Notes under the pieces: model-generated
Database searches by the model: none
Told to the model about the DNA's origin: nothing
Seen by the model: the letters and a program-made list of their open reading frames with translations, nothing else
Source: an uncultured Christensenellaceae bacterium
Lineage (GTDB): Bacteria > Bacillota > Clostridia > Christensenellales > UBA3700
Reading direction: 5' to 3'
Length of the DNA stretch: 41,289 nucleotides
NCBI GenBank assembly: GCA_944381345.1
Contig: CALWKU010000071.1
Location: 1-41,289 of the forward strand
Program-made: the position numbers and the translations under genes
In this document: piece after piece, positions 14,442 through 21,145 of the stretch
Numbering within the stretch: position 1 is the first letter of the stretch
How the letters are laid out: every line of letters begins with the position of its first letter

Positions 14442-14951
14442 ATGGCAGAGAAAGAGACAAAGATGTCGGAAGCCAAGCTGCAAAAGGCCGCTCAGATCGA
14501 AGAGATCAAGGAAAAGATCGGCAAGTGCGGCGCTTTCGTTGTCGTCGACTACAAGGGCATTTCCGTCGCCGACGACACCAAGCTGCGCTCCGATTTCCGC
14601 AAGAACGACGTCGAGTATCGCGTCCTCAAAAACCGTCTTGTGCTGCGCGCTCTCAACGAGCTGGGCATCGCAGGTTTTGACGGACACCTCGAAGGTCCGA
14701 CCGCCATTGCGTTCGCTTACGGCGATCCTCTCGCGGCAGCGAAGGTCGTCAGCGAAAACGCCAAGACGGTCAAAGCTCTCGAAGTCAAGTGCGGTCTCAT
14801 GGACGGCGCTTACATCGATGCGGCAACAGTAGAAAAACTCGCGGCCATCCCGTCCAAAGAGGTATTGCTCGCGCAGTTGCTCGGTTTGCTCCAAAGCCCC
14901 ATCAGCGGATTTGCAAGGGCTATTCAGCAGATCGCGGAAAAGAACCAATAA
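14442..14951 (+). CDS. rplJ: 50S ribosomal protein L10
   Basis: L10 (169 aa) anchors the L7/L12 dimers to the ribosomal stalk. The N-terminal domain contains GAFVVVDYKGISVADDTKLR and VEYRVLKNRLVLRAL. The C-terminal helix that binds L7/L12 is present (SKEVLLAQLLGLLQSPISGFARAIQQI). The start is ATG 14442, since TGGAGGT lies 6 nt upstream and upstream in-frame codons fall within the L10 leader. The rplL gene follows 36 bp later. Confidence 0.96.
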   Translation: MAEKETKMSEAKLQKAAQIEEIKEKIGKCGAFVVVDYKGISVADDTKLRSDFRKNDVEYRVLKNRLVLRALNELGIAGFDGHLEGPTAIAFAYGDPLAAAKVVSENAKTVKALEVKCGLMDGAYIDAATVEKLAAIPSKEVLLAQLLGLLQSPISGFARAIQQIAEKNQ

Positions 14952-14987
14952 TCACCAAAACAATAGGAATCACGGAGGAATCAAACA

Positions 14988-15359
14988 ATGGCAGATATCG
15001 CAAAGATAATCGAAGAAATCAAAGGCATGACCGTTCTCGAGCTCAACGACCTCGTCAAGGCTATCGAGACGGAGTTCGGCGTCAGCGCCGCAGCTATGGC
15101 TGTCGCTGCTCCCGCTGCAGGTGCGGCTGCTCCCGCGGCTGAGGAAAAGACCGAGTTCGACGTCTACCTCAAGAGCGTCGGTCCCAACAAGATCGCGGTC
15201 ATCAAGGTCGTCAGAGAGATCACCGGTCTCGGACTCAAAGAGGCGAAGGATCTCGTCGACGGCGCTCCCAGCAAGATCAAGGAAGCCGTTGCCAAAGAGG
15301 CTGCCGAAGAGATGGAGAAGAAGTTCAAAGAGGCAGGCGCGGAAACCGAGCTCAAGTAA
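14988..15359 (+). CDS. rplL: 50S ribosomal protein L7/L12
   Basis: L7/L12 (123 aa) recruits and stimulates translational GTPases. It shows the N-terminal dimerisation helices ([21 protein letters not shown]), an Ala-rich hinge (about residues 33-50) and the C-terminal domain with [27 protein letters not shown]. Length is normal. The start ATG has CACGGAGGA ahead of it. A strong terminator follows at 15378, and the next gene is convergent, so the usual rpoB-rpoC continuation is absent here. Confidence 0.97.
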   Translation: MADIAKIIEEIKGMTVLELNDLVKAIETEFGVSAAAMAVAAPAAGAAAPAAEEKTEFDVYLKSVGPNKIAVIKVVREITGLGLKEAKDLVDGAPSKIKEAVAKEAAEEMEKKFKEAGAETELK

Positions 15360-15377
15360 TAACTTTGACTCAAAAAC

Positions 15378-15405
15378 ACGGACGCTTTCGGGCGTCCGTA
15401 TTTTT
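15378..15405 (+). terminator. Intrinsic terminator of the rplJ-rplL operon
   Basis: ACGGACGC at 15378-15385 pairs with GCGTCCGT at 15392-15399 and is followed by ATTTTT. Confidence 0.88.
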
Positions 15406-15429
15406 GTGCGTTTTTCTTGCCCGTGTAGT

Positions 15430-16662
15430 TCAGGCGTAAGTTTTCAATGCGTCTTGCGTCCCCGCTGCGTCGAGAAGCCCCGACTGTTTGAGCGCGCGAA
15501 GAAGGCTGTCGTCTTCAAGCGTCGCCGCCGACAGCGATGTCAACGCCGACAGAGTTTCGGGCGTCAGATATCCGCCAAGCCAATAGCCGGCGTCGCCGTA
15601 TATGCGTCGAAAAGCGCGCGTGCGCGAGGTCAGAGGAGAGAGCGTTTCGTTCAGAAGTTTTGCAAGATCGGCGCGGTACTCGCGCGTCACATACAATTTT
15701 CGGGCGCAGTTTTCGCCGCGTTTGAATCGCGCGATCAGCGACAGCATATCGTTGCCGCACAACTTGTCCAGCAGACGTAGATCCTCGCAATAGCCGCACG
15801 GGACGAATAGGTCGGAAGGCACGCTGTCGAGATACGCCGCATATATAGCGGCGACCGCCGTCGACGCAAGCATTGCGTCCTCGCCTATCAGCCGTTTGCG
15901 CTTACAGAATGCGGACAACGTCAGCGCGGCGTGGTATTCCTCGCGCTGCAATGCGTCCGTCGGCAGGCATTGAGCCAAAAGCCCGACTCTCACCAAAGCG
16001 CGTGCGGTGCGGATCGCAAAGGATTCGGCGGACTGTTCGTCGAAGTAGGGCGCAAGATTTGCGGCTAATGCGTCCGCTGCAGGCGCAGCCGTGCCCGAAG
16101 TCAACTCTTCCGCACGCAGCGAGAACAGCACGAGCAGTTTTGAAAACAGCGTGCCGTAACCCGCGGCGGTGAGGTTTTGCGGCGAGGTCTTGACCGACGA
16201 CCCGTCGACGATCACCGCCGCCGGGGGAGGGCATTGTATAGTCTTGCGCACGCCGTCGAACACTTCGGCGTAGGGGTAGAGCGCGCTGTCCGAAGACGCG
16301 CACGTCATCACGGCTATCCAATCGATCTCCCTCTCTTTTGCTGCGAGTTTTGCCGAGTTTGCGGCGCGTCCGCCGCCTATCGCCGCAATCAGACGCACGT
16401 CGTCGCGCGCGTCGTTCAGCTTTTCCGGCGCGGCGCATTCAACCGAATATCCCGCCTTGCGCATGAGGTCTGCCGCTACCTCGCCGAGGTCTTTTACGGC
16501 GTCGTCGAAACATAGCGCGATATGTCCGAGCGGCATCAGCCTTTCGGCGGCGTCGGGCAGAAATTTCAACCCGTCGTCGCGGCAGACGATCTCTGAGGTG
16601 TAGGCGGCCTTGCCGTCTATCGAAGGCGGCGTGTAATCATCCAATCTGATCGGGTCAATCAT
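15430..16662 (-). CDS. Glycerol-1-phosphate dehydrogenase-like (AraM/EgsA-like) protein, metal site altered
   Basis: The 410-aa protein resembles the AraM/EgsA branch of the iron-type alcohol dehydrogenase and dehydroquinate synthase superfamily. A nucleotide-binding AAIGGGRAANSAKLAA segment lies near residue 95, and PPAAVIVDGSS is followed by LTAAGYGTLFSKL. In active relatives that last segment reads AAGFGDxLxK, where Asp binds the metal; here Thr replaces it. The second ligand region (EYHAAL, related to EHHxxH) keeps one His, and the third (usually LHGxKVG) reads LIGEDAML, with Ile for His. By eye, two of three ligands are lost, so normal dehydrogenase activity is doubtful. The ATG lies 6 nt after a TATAAT box. 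Confidence 0.6.
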   Translation of the reverse strand: MIDPIRLDDYTPPSIDGKAAYTSEIVCRDDGLKFLPDAAERLMPLGHIALCFDDAVKDLGEVAADLMRKAGYSVECAAPEKLNDARDDVRLIAAIGGGRAANSAKLAAKEREIDWIAVMTCASSDSALYPYAEVFDGVRKTIQCPPPAAVIVDGSSVKTSPQNLTAAGYGTLFSKLLVLFSLRAEELTSGTAAPAADALAANLAPYFDEQSAESFAIRTARALVRVGLLAQCLPTDALQREEYHAALTLSAFCKRKRLIGEDAMLASTAVAAIYAAYLDSVPSDLFVPCGYCEDLRLLDKLCGNDMLSLIARFKRGENCARKLYVTREYRADLAKLLNETLSPLTSRTRAFRRIYGDAGYWLGGYLTPETLSALTSLSAATLEDDSLLRALKQSGLLDAAGTQDALKTYA

Positions 16663-16668
16663 GCTTAC

Positions 16669-16698
16669 ATTATAACGCGCATATGCCGCGAGTGCGAA
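16669..16698 (-). promoter_or_regulatory. Promoter giving a predicted leaderless mRNA (minus strand)
   Basis: On the minus strand TTCGCA (16698-16693) and TATAAT (16674-16669) are 18 nt apart. The ATG at 16662 begins 6 nt after the -10 box, without a ribosome-binding site. Confidence 0.55.
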
Positions 16699-16736
16699 GT
16701 TTTCTTGTCGAAAGCTGAGTTTTTACGACGGAACAA

Positions 16737-16758
16737 ATGCCGCTCTTTCGAGCGGCAT
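16737..16758 (-). terminator. Hairpin downstream of hisC
   Basis: ATGCCGCT at 16737-16744 pairs with AGCGGCAT at 16751-16758. The T-run on the minus-strand side is poor, so this is a weak candidate terminator for the aminotransferase gene. Confidence 0.35.
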
Positions 16759-16788
16759 AAATGCGTTTTACAAGCACATACACCAAAA

Positions 16789-17862
16789 TTATCCCCTATT
16801 TTTTACCAATTTGGAGACCTTGTCCAAAAGTGCTTTCGTATCCTCGCGCGTGCCTATCGTGATGCGGACGAAGTTGTCTATACGCGCCTTTTTGAAGTGG
16901 CGCACGAGTACGCCTTCCTCTTTGAGAGCGAAGTATATCTCGCTTGCCGGCACCGTTTTGTGTGAGGCAAAGACAAAGTTTGTTCTCGACGGCAGTACGG
17001 TGAAACCTATCGCGCGCAGCGCGTCGGAAACGACTTCGCGTTCCTTAGAGATCTTGTCTATGACTGCGGCGTAGTAGCCGTTGTCTTTGAGCGCTGCACA
17101 TGCTATCTTTTGGGTCAGAGCGTTGACGGTGTAGGAATTGAAAGAGTTCTTGATCGCGTTCAGACCGTTTACGATCTCCGGCGAGGCGAGCGCAAATCCG
17201 CACCTTGCGCCCGCGAGCGCGTATGCTTTGCTCAGTGTCTTGACGACCACGAGGTTTGGCAGTTCGTTCAGCATTCCGACCATACTCTCCTGCGCAAAGT
17301 CGCAGTACGCCTCGTCGACGATGACCACGCGATCGGGGGAGCGGGCGGCTATCGCCGCGATATCCGAGCGCGACATGGGCATGCCTGTCGGCGCGTTGGG
17401 ATTGCATATGATGACGCCTTTGACTTTTGCGGGAAGGGCGAGATAGTCCTGCGCGACGAGTTTGAGTTCTTTGTCAGTCGGCACGATGTGCGCGTCTACC
17501 TTGAACGCGTGCGCCCATACCTTATAAAAAGTATAGGTGACGTCCGCGAAAGCTACCGCGTCCCCCTCGTCGAAAAAAGCGGGGAAGCACAGCGCCAGCA
17601 CCTCGTCGCTGCCGTTGCCGACAAAGACGTTGTCGGGGCTGAGCCCGTACTTGTCCGCGATCGTTCGTCTCAATTCGGAGCAGTCGGGATCGGGATACAG
17701 TTTGAGATCGCCCGCTGCGTATTCGCGCAGTACGCGCTCGACCTCCGGCGAGGGCGGATAGGGACATTCGTTGGTGTTTAGTTTGACGTACGATCTGTCG
17801 CGCGGCTGTTCGCCGGCGGTGTACGGTTCGATCGATCTGCAATGACGTGATAAGTAGTTCAT
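16789..17862 (-). CDS. hisC: Histidinol-phosphate aminotransferase-like PLP enzyme
   Basis: The 357-aa protein is a class I/II (fold type I) aminotransferase of the HisC branch. It has KLNTNECPYPPSPEV near the N-terminus, LYPDPDCSELR, NPNAPTG, DEAYCDF, and the PLP-binding Lys in TLSKAYALAGARCGF. HisC converts imidazole-acetol phosphate and glutamate to histidinol phosphate; relatives act on aromatic amino acids. No other his gene is in the window, so the substrate is uncertain. The start ATG at 17862 follows AGAGGTG. A longer upstream frame exists but runs through the promoter and lacks family sequence. Confidence 0.85.
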   Translation of the reverse strand: MNYLSRHCRSIEPYTAGEQPRDRSYVKLNTNECPYPPSPEVERVLREYAAGDLKLYPDPDCSELRRTIADKYGLSPDNVFVGNGSDEVLALCFPAFFDEGDAVAFADVTYTFYKVWAHAFKVDAHIVPTDKELKLVAQDYLALPAKVKGVIICNPNAPTGMPMSRSDIAAIAARSPDRVVIVDEAYCDFAQESMVGMLNELPNLVVVKTLSKAYALAGARCGFALASPEIVNGLNAIKNSFNSYTVNALTQKIACAALKDNGYYAAVIDKISKEREVVSDALRAIGFTVLPSRTNFVFASHKTVPASEIYFALKEEGVLVRHFKKARIDNFVRITIGTREDTKALLDKVSKLVKNRG

Positions 17863-17878
17863 GCGCACCTCTTTTTCA

Positions 17879-17907
17879 AATATAGCACAACACACATTGC
17901 AAGTCAA
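17879..17907 (-). promoter_or_regulatory. Promoter of the hisC-like gene (minus strand)
   Basis: On the minus strand TTGACT (17907-17902) and TATATT (17884-17879) are 17 nt apart, 16 nt ahead of the start codon. Confidence 0.75.
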
Positions 17908-17958
17908 TGGTATAAACGCCGCGTTTGCTGTCGACAATAGTACGCGAAGGAGGCGGAT

Positions 17959-18033
17959 ATGAAACAATTTGCAATGATGCTCGTCGGCGTACTGCTCGCC
18001 GCGGCGGTCATTATCCCGGGCATGAGTGTATAA
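17959..18033 (+). CDS. Predicted 24-residue hydrophobic peptide
   Basis: This very short frame starts with ATG behind AAGGAGGCGG, close to the strongest possible ribosome-binding site. The product is MKQF followed by an almost wholly hydrophobic stretch and ends IPGMSV, so it would be a single membrane helix or a small leader peptide. The SpoIIQ-like gene begins 62 bp downstream on the same strand and may be cotranscribed. No family is recognised. The strong site and clean helix argue for expression, but the size leaves real doubt. Confidence 0.45.
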   Translation: MKQFAMMLVGVLLAAAVIIPGMSV

Positions 18034-18095
18034 ACGCCCGACAAAGGTCAATAATACATAGCAATTCAGGCACAGCCAAAAATTCGGAGGTATCT

Positions 18096-18818
18096 ATGAA
18101 AAGAGAAAGACAGGAGGGCGGAGCCGCAAGCAAAGTCGCCGCCTTCTTCAAACGCAACATCTATTTCGTGTTGATGATCGTATGCGTACTTGCGATCGGC
18201 GCGATCATCACCGTAGCCGCCGTGGTCAATTCGCAGGACGATCCCGCGACAGACGCGCCGACCGTAGTCGTACCCGACGACGACAAGGATAACGGCAAAG
18301 ACGATCAAAAGCCCGCCGTCGACGATGATGACGACGCCGACGCCGACGACGGCAAGGACGATGACGACAACGACGACGAACAACAGCCCGCCAAGACCTT
18401 TACTCTCGACGGAGTGCTTGCGGATTTCACGCTGGACATCGGTTTTTCCGACACCGAGCTTGTATTCAATCCGACCCAAAACCATTGGGCGACGCACGTA
18501 GGAGTTGACTTGATCGCCGACGCGGGCGACGAGGTCAAATGCAGCTATGACGGCATCGTCAAGTCCGTCACCGACGACAGTTTTTACGGCAACACCGTCG
18601 TGATCACCCACGAAGGAGGTTACGAGACCACCTACAAGCTGCTCGACAACGTCTCCCTCAAAGCGGGCGACACCGTCACCGCCGGCGACGCCATCGGCGT
18701 TGTCTCCTCCGACGCTCTCGCCGAGATCTCTCAAGGCGCGCACCTGCACCTTGAGTTGAGCAAGGATGGGGTGCTGATCGACCCTGAGGATTATATTACG
18801 GCTCTATCCTCCAAGTAA
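18096..18818 (+). CDS. Membrane-anchored M23/LytM peptidase, SpoIIQ-like
   Basis: The 240-aa protein has a basic N-terminus, one membrane helix (about 22-45), an Asp-rich linker (about 57-98, more than half Asp) and a LytM (M23) domain (about 100-240). The zinc ligands are intact: His134 and Asp138 in THVGVDL and the HxH pair His216/His218. This architecture matches SpoIIQ, the forespore half of the SpoIIQ-SpoIIIAH channel in endospore formers. Bacillus SpoIIQ has lost a ligand while clostridial ones keep it. A vegetative cell-wall endopeptidase is the alternative. The start ATG follows TTCGGAGG; the tandem repeat begins 27 bp after the stop. Confidence 0.8.
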   Translation: MKRERQEGGAASKVAAFFKRNIYFVLMIVCVLAIGAIITVAAVVNSQDDPATDAPTVVVPDDDKDNGKDDQKPAVDDDDDADADDGKDDDDNDDEQQPAKTFTLDGVLADFTLDIGFSDTELVFNPTQNHWATHVGVDLIADAGDEVKCSYDGIVKSVTDDSFYGNTVVITHEGGYETTYKLLDNVSLKAGDTVTAGDAIGVVSSDALAEISQGAHLHLELSKDGVLIDPEDYITALSSK

Positions 18819-18823
18819 AAACG

Positions 18824-18958
18824 GCTTGACCGCGGATAAGCGTCGCATATCATTGTCGCGCTCCGGTTTTCTTGCTCACGTACCAAAAGTACGCTCGCAT
18901 CGATAAATCCTCGCGCTCCTCGATCTGCTCGCTTCTCCGCGGTCAAGCATACGCTCAT
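18824..18958. repeat. Inverted repeat enclosing the first 145-bp repeat unit
   Basis: GCTTGACCGCGGA (18824-18836) is the exact reverse complement of TCCGCGGTCAAGC (18946-18958), so most of unit 1 could form a large stem-loop behind the SpoIIQ-like gene. A smaller palindrome, CGTACCAAAAGTACG, sits in each unit. Confidence 0.65.
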
Positions 18959-19245
18959 CGGAGATTAGTACAAAGCGCGCGTATCATGCGCATATCATTG
19001 TCGCGCTGCGGTTTTCTTGCTCACGTACCAAAAGTACGCTCGCGTCGATAAATCCTCGCGCTCCTCGATCTGCTCGCTTCTCCGCGGTCAAGCATACGCT
19101 CATCGGAGATTAGTACAAAGCGCGCGTATAATGCGCATACCATTGTCGCGCTGCGGTGTTCTTGCTCACGTACCAAAAGTACGCTCGCGTCGATAAATCC
19201 TCGCGCTCCTCGATATGTTTTCTTGTATGCGGTCAAACTTGCGCT
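18845..19245. repeat. Tandem repeat, period 145 bp, about 2.8 copies
   Basis: Units start at 18845, 18990 and 19135. Units 1 and 2 differ at only a few positions. Unit 3 is close to the others for about 85 bp, then diverges after 19210. There are no unique spacers, so it is not a CRISPR array. On the minus strand each unit holds a short open stretch (EQIEEREDLSMRAYFWYVSKKTGARQ region), with coding-like character but no start or domain. I take it to be an intergenic repeat family. Confidence 0.9.
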
Positions 19246-19322
19246 CATAGAAAGATTATCGTAGGCATTATAAGGCGCATATAATAATGATATTCGGCTT
19301 TGAAAATTTTTTCAAAAAAGTG

Positions 19323-19590
19323 AAAAGATGTCTTGACAAACGGGACGTAACAAATTTTTGCTGTTTTTGCACCGCGGGCTTATACGGGCGGAGAAGATAT
19401 GTTTTCGGGATCTATCGATCCGACGCGCTTACGCGCAAAAGTTTGAAATTAAGAGCGCATTGCAGACAAGTGATGTTTTTCCGCGAGTCGAGCTTTGAAA
19501 CTATGTTTTGAACATCGTTTTCGCACGCTTAAAATTGATAAAAATTGTTAAAAGATCTATTGACAAATTGTCCGCGAAAAATTTTTGTCG
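19323..19590. repeat. Two degenerate copies of a ~41-bp AT-rich element
   Basis: 19323-19363 and 19550-19590 share AAAAGAT, TTGACAAA and AAATTTTTG at matching spacing, with differences between. Each lies inside a short open frame (19287-19511 and 19508-19690) that I do not accept as a gene: there is no ribosome-binding site and no known sequence. They may be promoter-type or recombination elements. Confidence 0.45.
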
Positions 19591-19697
19591 CTCCTTTGCC
19601 GGTTACGGCTTTCTATTTTTGCTAAAATATTCGCAGCGCGGCAAATACAAGCGATTTTACAAACTAATATATCAAATTAACGAATATTGAAATATTG

Positions 19698-19711
19698 CGA
19701 ACAAACGTTTG
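19698..19711 (+). promoter_or_regulatory. LexA (SOS) box of dinB
   Basis: CGAACAAACGTTTG fits the Bacillota LexA consensus CGAACRNRYGTTYG at every position. It overlaps the -35 box of dinB, where bound LexA would block RNA polymerase. Confidence 0.8.
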
Positions 19712-19737
19712 CATTATATGTTGATATGGTGTATAAT
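19709..19737 (+). promoter_or_regulatory. dinB promoter
   Basis: TTGCAT at 19709-19714 and TATAAT at 19732-19737 are 17 nt apart. The ATG at 19747 is 9 nt after the -10 box, leaving a leader of about 2-3 nt at most. Confidence 0.75.
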
Positions 19738-19746
19738 CGTATCGAT

Positions 19747-20985
19747 ATGAGAACGATATTGCATTGTGACGCCAACAACTTTTATGCTTCGGTCGAGTGT
19801 GCGCTCAATCCGGGGCTTGTCGACAAATTTGTCGCCGTCTCCGGCGATCCGGAGAAGCGGCACGGCATCATTTTGGCAAAAAACACCGCGGCCAAGGCGT
19901 GCGGCGTCAAGACGGGGGATGTCATTTGGGAGGCTAAGCGCAAGTGTCCGCAATTGATATGCGTGCCGCCGCACTTTGACAAGTATGTCGAATACAGTCG
20001 CAGGATATTTGAGGTCTATACGCAATATACGGACAGAGTAGAGCCGTTCGGCATTGACGAATGCTGGCTCGACGTAACTCAATCGTATAGGCTGTACGGA
20101 TCGGGGGAGAAGATCGCCGAAGAATTGCGCGAGAGGATAAAAAGAGAAGTGGGCGTCACCGTGTCGATCGGCGTATCGTTCACCAAGGTATTCGCAAAGC
20201 TGGGTTCGGATATGAAAAAGCCCGACGCGGTCACGGTGATCTCGCCCGAAAATTTTCGCAAAAAGATATGGGGGCTCGACGCGTCCGAAATGCTTATGGT
20301 GGGCAGACGCACTGCTGCAAAACTCGCCAAGGTCGGCATCCATACGATAGGAGATCTTGCCAATGCGGACAAACGCGTGCTGCACGACCTTTTGGGTGTG
20401 AACGGAGACAAATTGAGCGCCGAGGCGCGAGGCGAGGGCAGCGACGACGTGAGGCTGTCTTACGAGACAGACGACCCCAAGAGCATAGGTCACAGCACGA
20501 CGCTCCCGCGCGACGTTTCGACGCGGGAAGAAGTCGAAAGCGTGGTGATGGCATTGTCCGAGATGGTCGCCGCCCGGCTGCGCAAACACGGCTTTGTCGG
20601 CAGGGGGATCGCGGTAGGCATAAAGTACAACGATCTGAGCGGAGAGGGGAAACAACGGGTGATAGCCGCAGTCGACAACGCGGTCGCAATAGCGCGTGAG
20701 GCGATGATCACGATCGAAAAGATGTATTCGTTCGGAGAGGACGCGCCCATTCGTGCGCTGTCGGTCAGCCTGTACGACTTGTGCAAAGACGATGCAGCCG
20801 TGCAGACGTCAATGTTTGATCAAAATACAGATAAAGAACACAGGCTCGGAAAAACGCTTGACAAGATCCGCGGCAAATACGGCTTTTGTTCTATTCGTTC
20901 GGCAAGCGTTTTGGCTAACGCTCCGCTGTGCGAGGGATTGGTCGATTCAGACTTCAAACCGTTTGAGAGAGATCATACGGCGTGA
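19747..20985 (+). CDS. dinB: Y-family DNA polymerase IV
   Basis: The 412-aa protein is a translesion polymerase. The first catalytic Asp8 lies in LHCDANNFYASVE and the acidic pair in FGIDECWLDV (near residue 103). The fingers and thumb follow (KVFAKLGSDMKKPD, then a helix-hairpin-helix with TIGDLA). A little-finger domain extends to the C-terminus, which carries the clamp-binding motif QTSMFD. DANNFYASVE is intermediate between DinB and UmuC patterns, as often in clostridia. Upstream in-frame codons were rejected because they lie before the transcription start. LexA control is visible. No ribosome-binding site precedes the ATG. Confidence 0.93.
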   Translation: MRTILHCDANNFYASVECALNPGLVDKFVAVSGDPEKRHGIILAKNTAAKACGVKTGDVIWEAKRKCPQLICVPPHFDKYVEYSRRIFEVYTQYTDRVEPFGIDECWLDVTQSYRLYGSGEKIAEELRERIKREVGVTVSIGVSFTKVFAKLGSDMKKPDAVTVISPENFRKKIWGLDASEMLMVGRRTAAKLAKVGIHTIGDLANADKRVLHDLLGVNGDKLSAEARGEGSDDVRLSYETDDPKSIGHSTTLPRDVSTREEVESVVMALSEMVAARLRKHGFVGRGIAVGIKYNDLSGEGKQRVIAAVDNAVAIAREAMITIEKMYSFGEDAPIRALSVSLYDLCKDDAAVQTSMFDQNTDKEHRLGKTLDKIRGKYGFCSIRSASVLANAPLCEGLVDSDFKPFERDHTA

Positions 20986-21076
20986 TCCGGGATTCGGGCA
21001 AAATGCCGCTTGAGGCATAAGTGAAGAAACAACGCAGCGCGGGCGCGTGCACGCCAAAAATAATAATACTAAAACA

Positions 21077-21105
21077 TTGTAAAAAGGCGTCGATTGTGCT
21101 ATAAT
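21077..21105 (+). promoter_or_regulatory. Promoter of the ftsK-rimO-pgsA-cinA-recA operon
   Basis: TTGTAA at 21077-21082 and a perfect TATAAT at 21100-21105 are 17 nt apart, 40 nt ahead of ftsK. A second TATAAT lies at 21128-21133. Confidence 0.7.
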
Positions 21106-21145
21106 TGATTCGTGATCGGGAAGTCGGTATAATAAGGAGAATCAA

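Noticed and set aside
13332..14948. Minus-strand frame of 538 codons opposite rplK-rplA-rplJ
   Set aside because: It spans three certain ribosomal protein genes, a promoter and the L10 leader.
17863..18051. N-terminal extension of the hisC-like gene
   Set aside because: It would run through a TTGACT-N17-TATATT promoter and adds no recognisable sequence; the ATG at 17862 has a good ribosome-binding site.
18845..19245. CRISPR array
   Set aside because: Repeats are 145 bp, directly adjoining, with no unique spacers and no cas genes nearby.
19287..19690. Two small frames (74 and 60 codons)
   Set aside because: No ribosome-binding site or family; their similarity is explained by a repeated TTGACAAA-containing DNA element.
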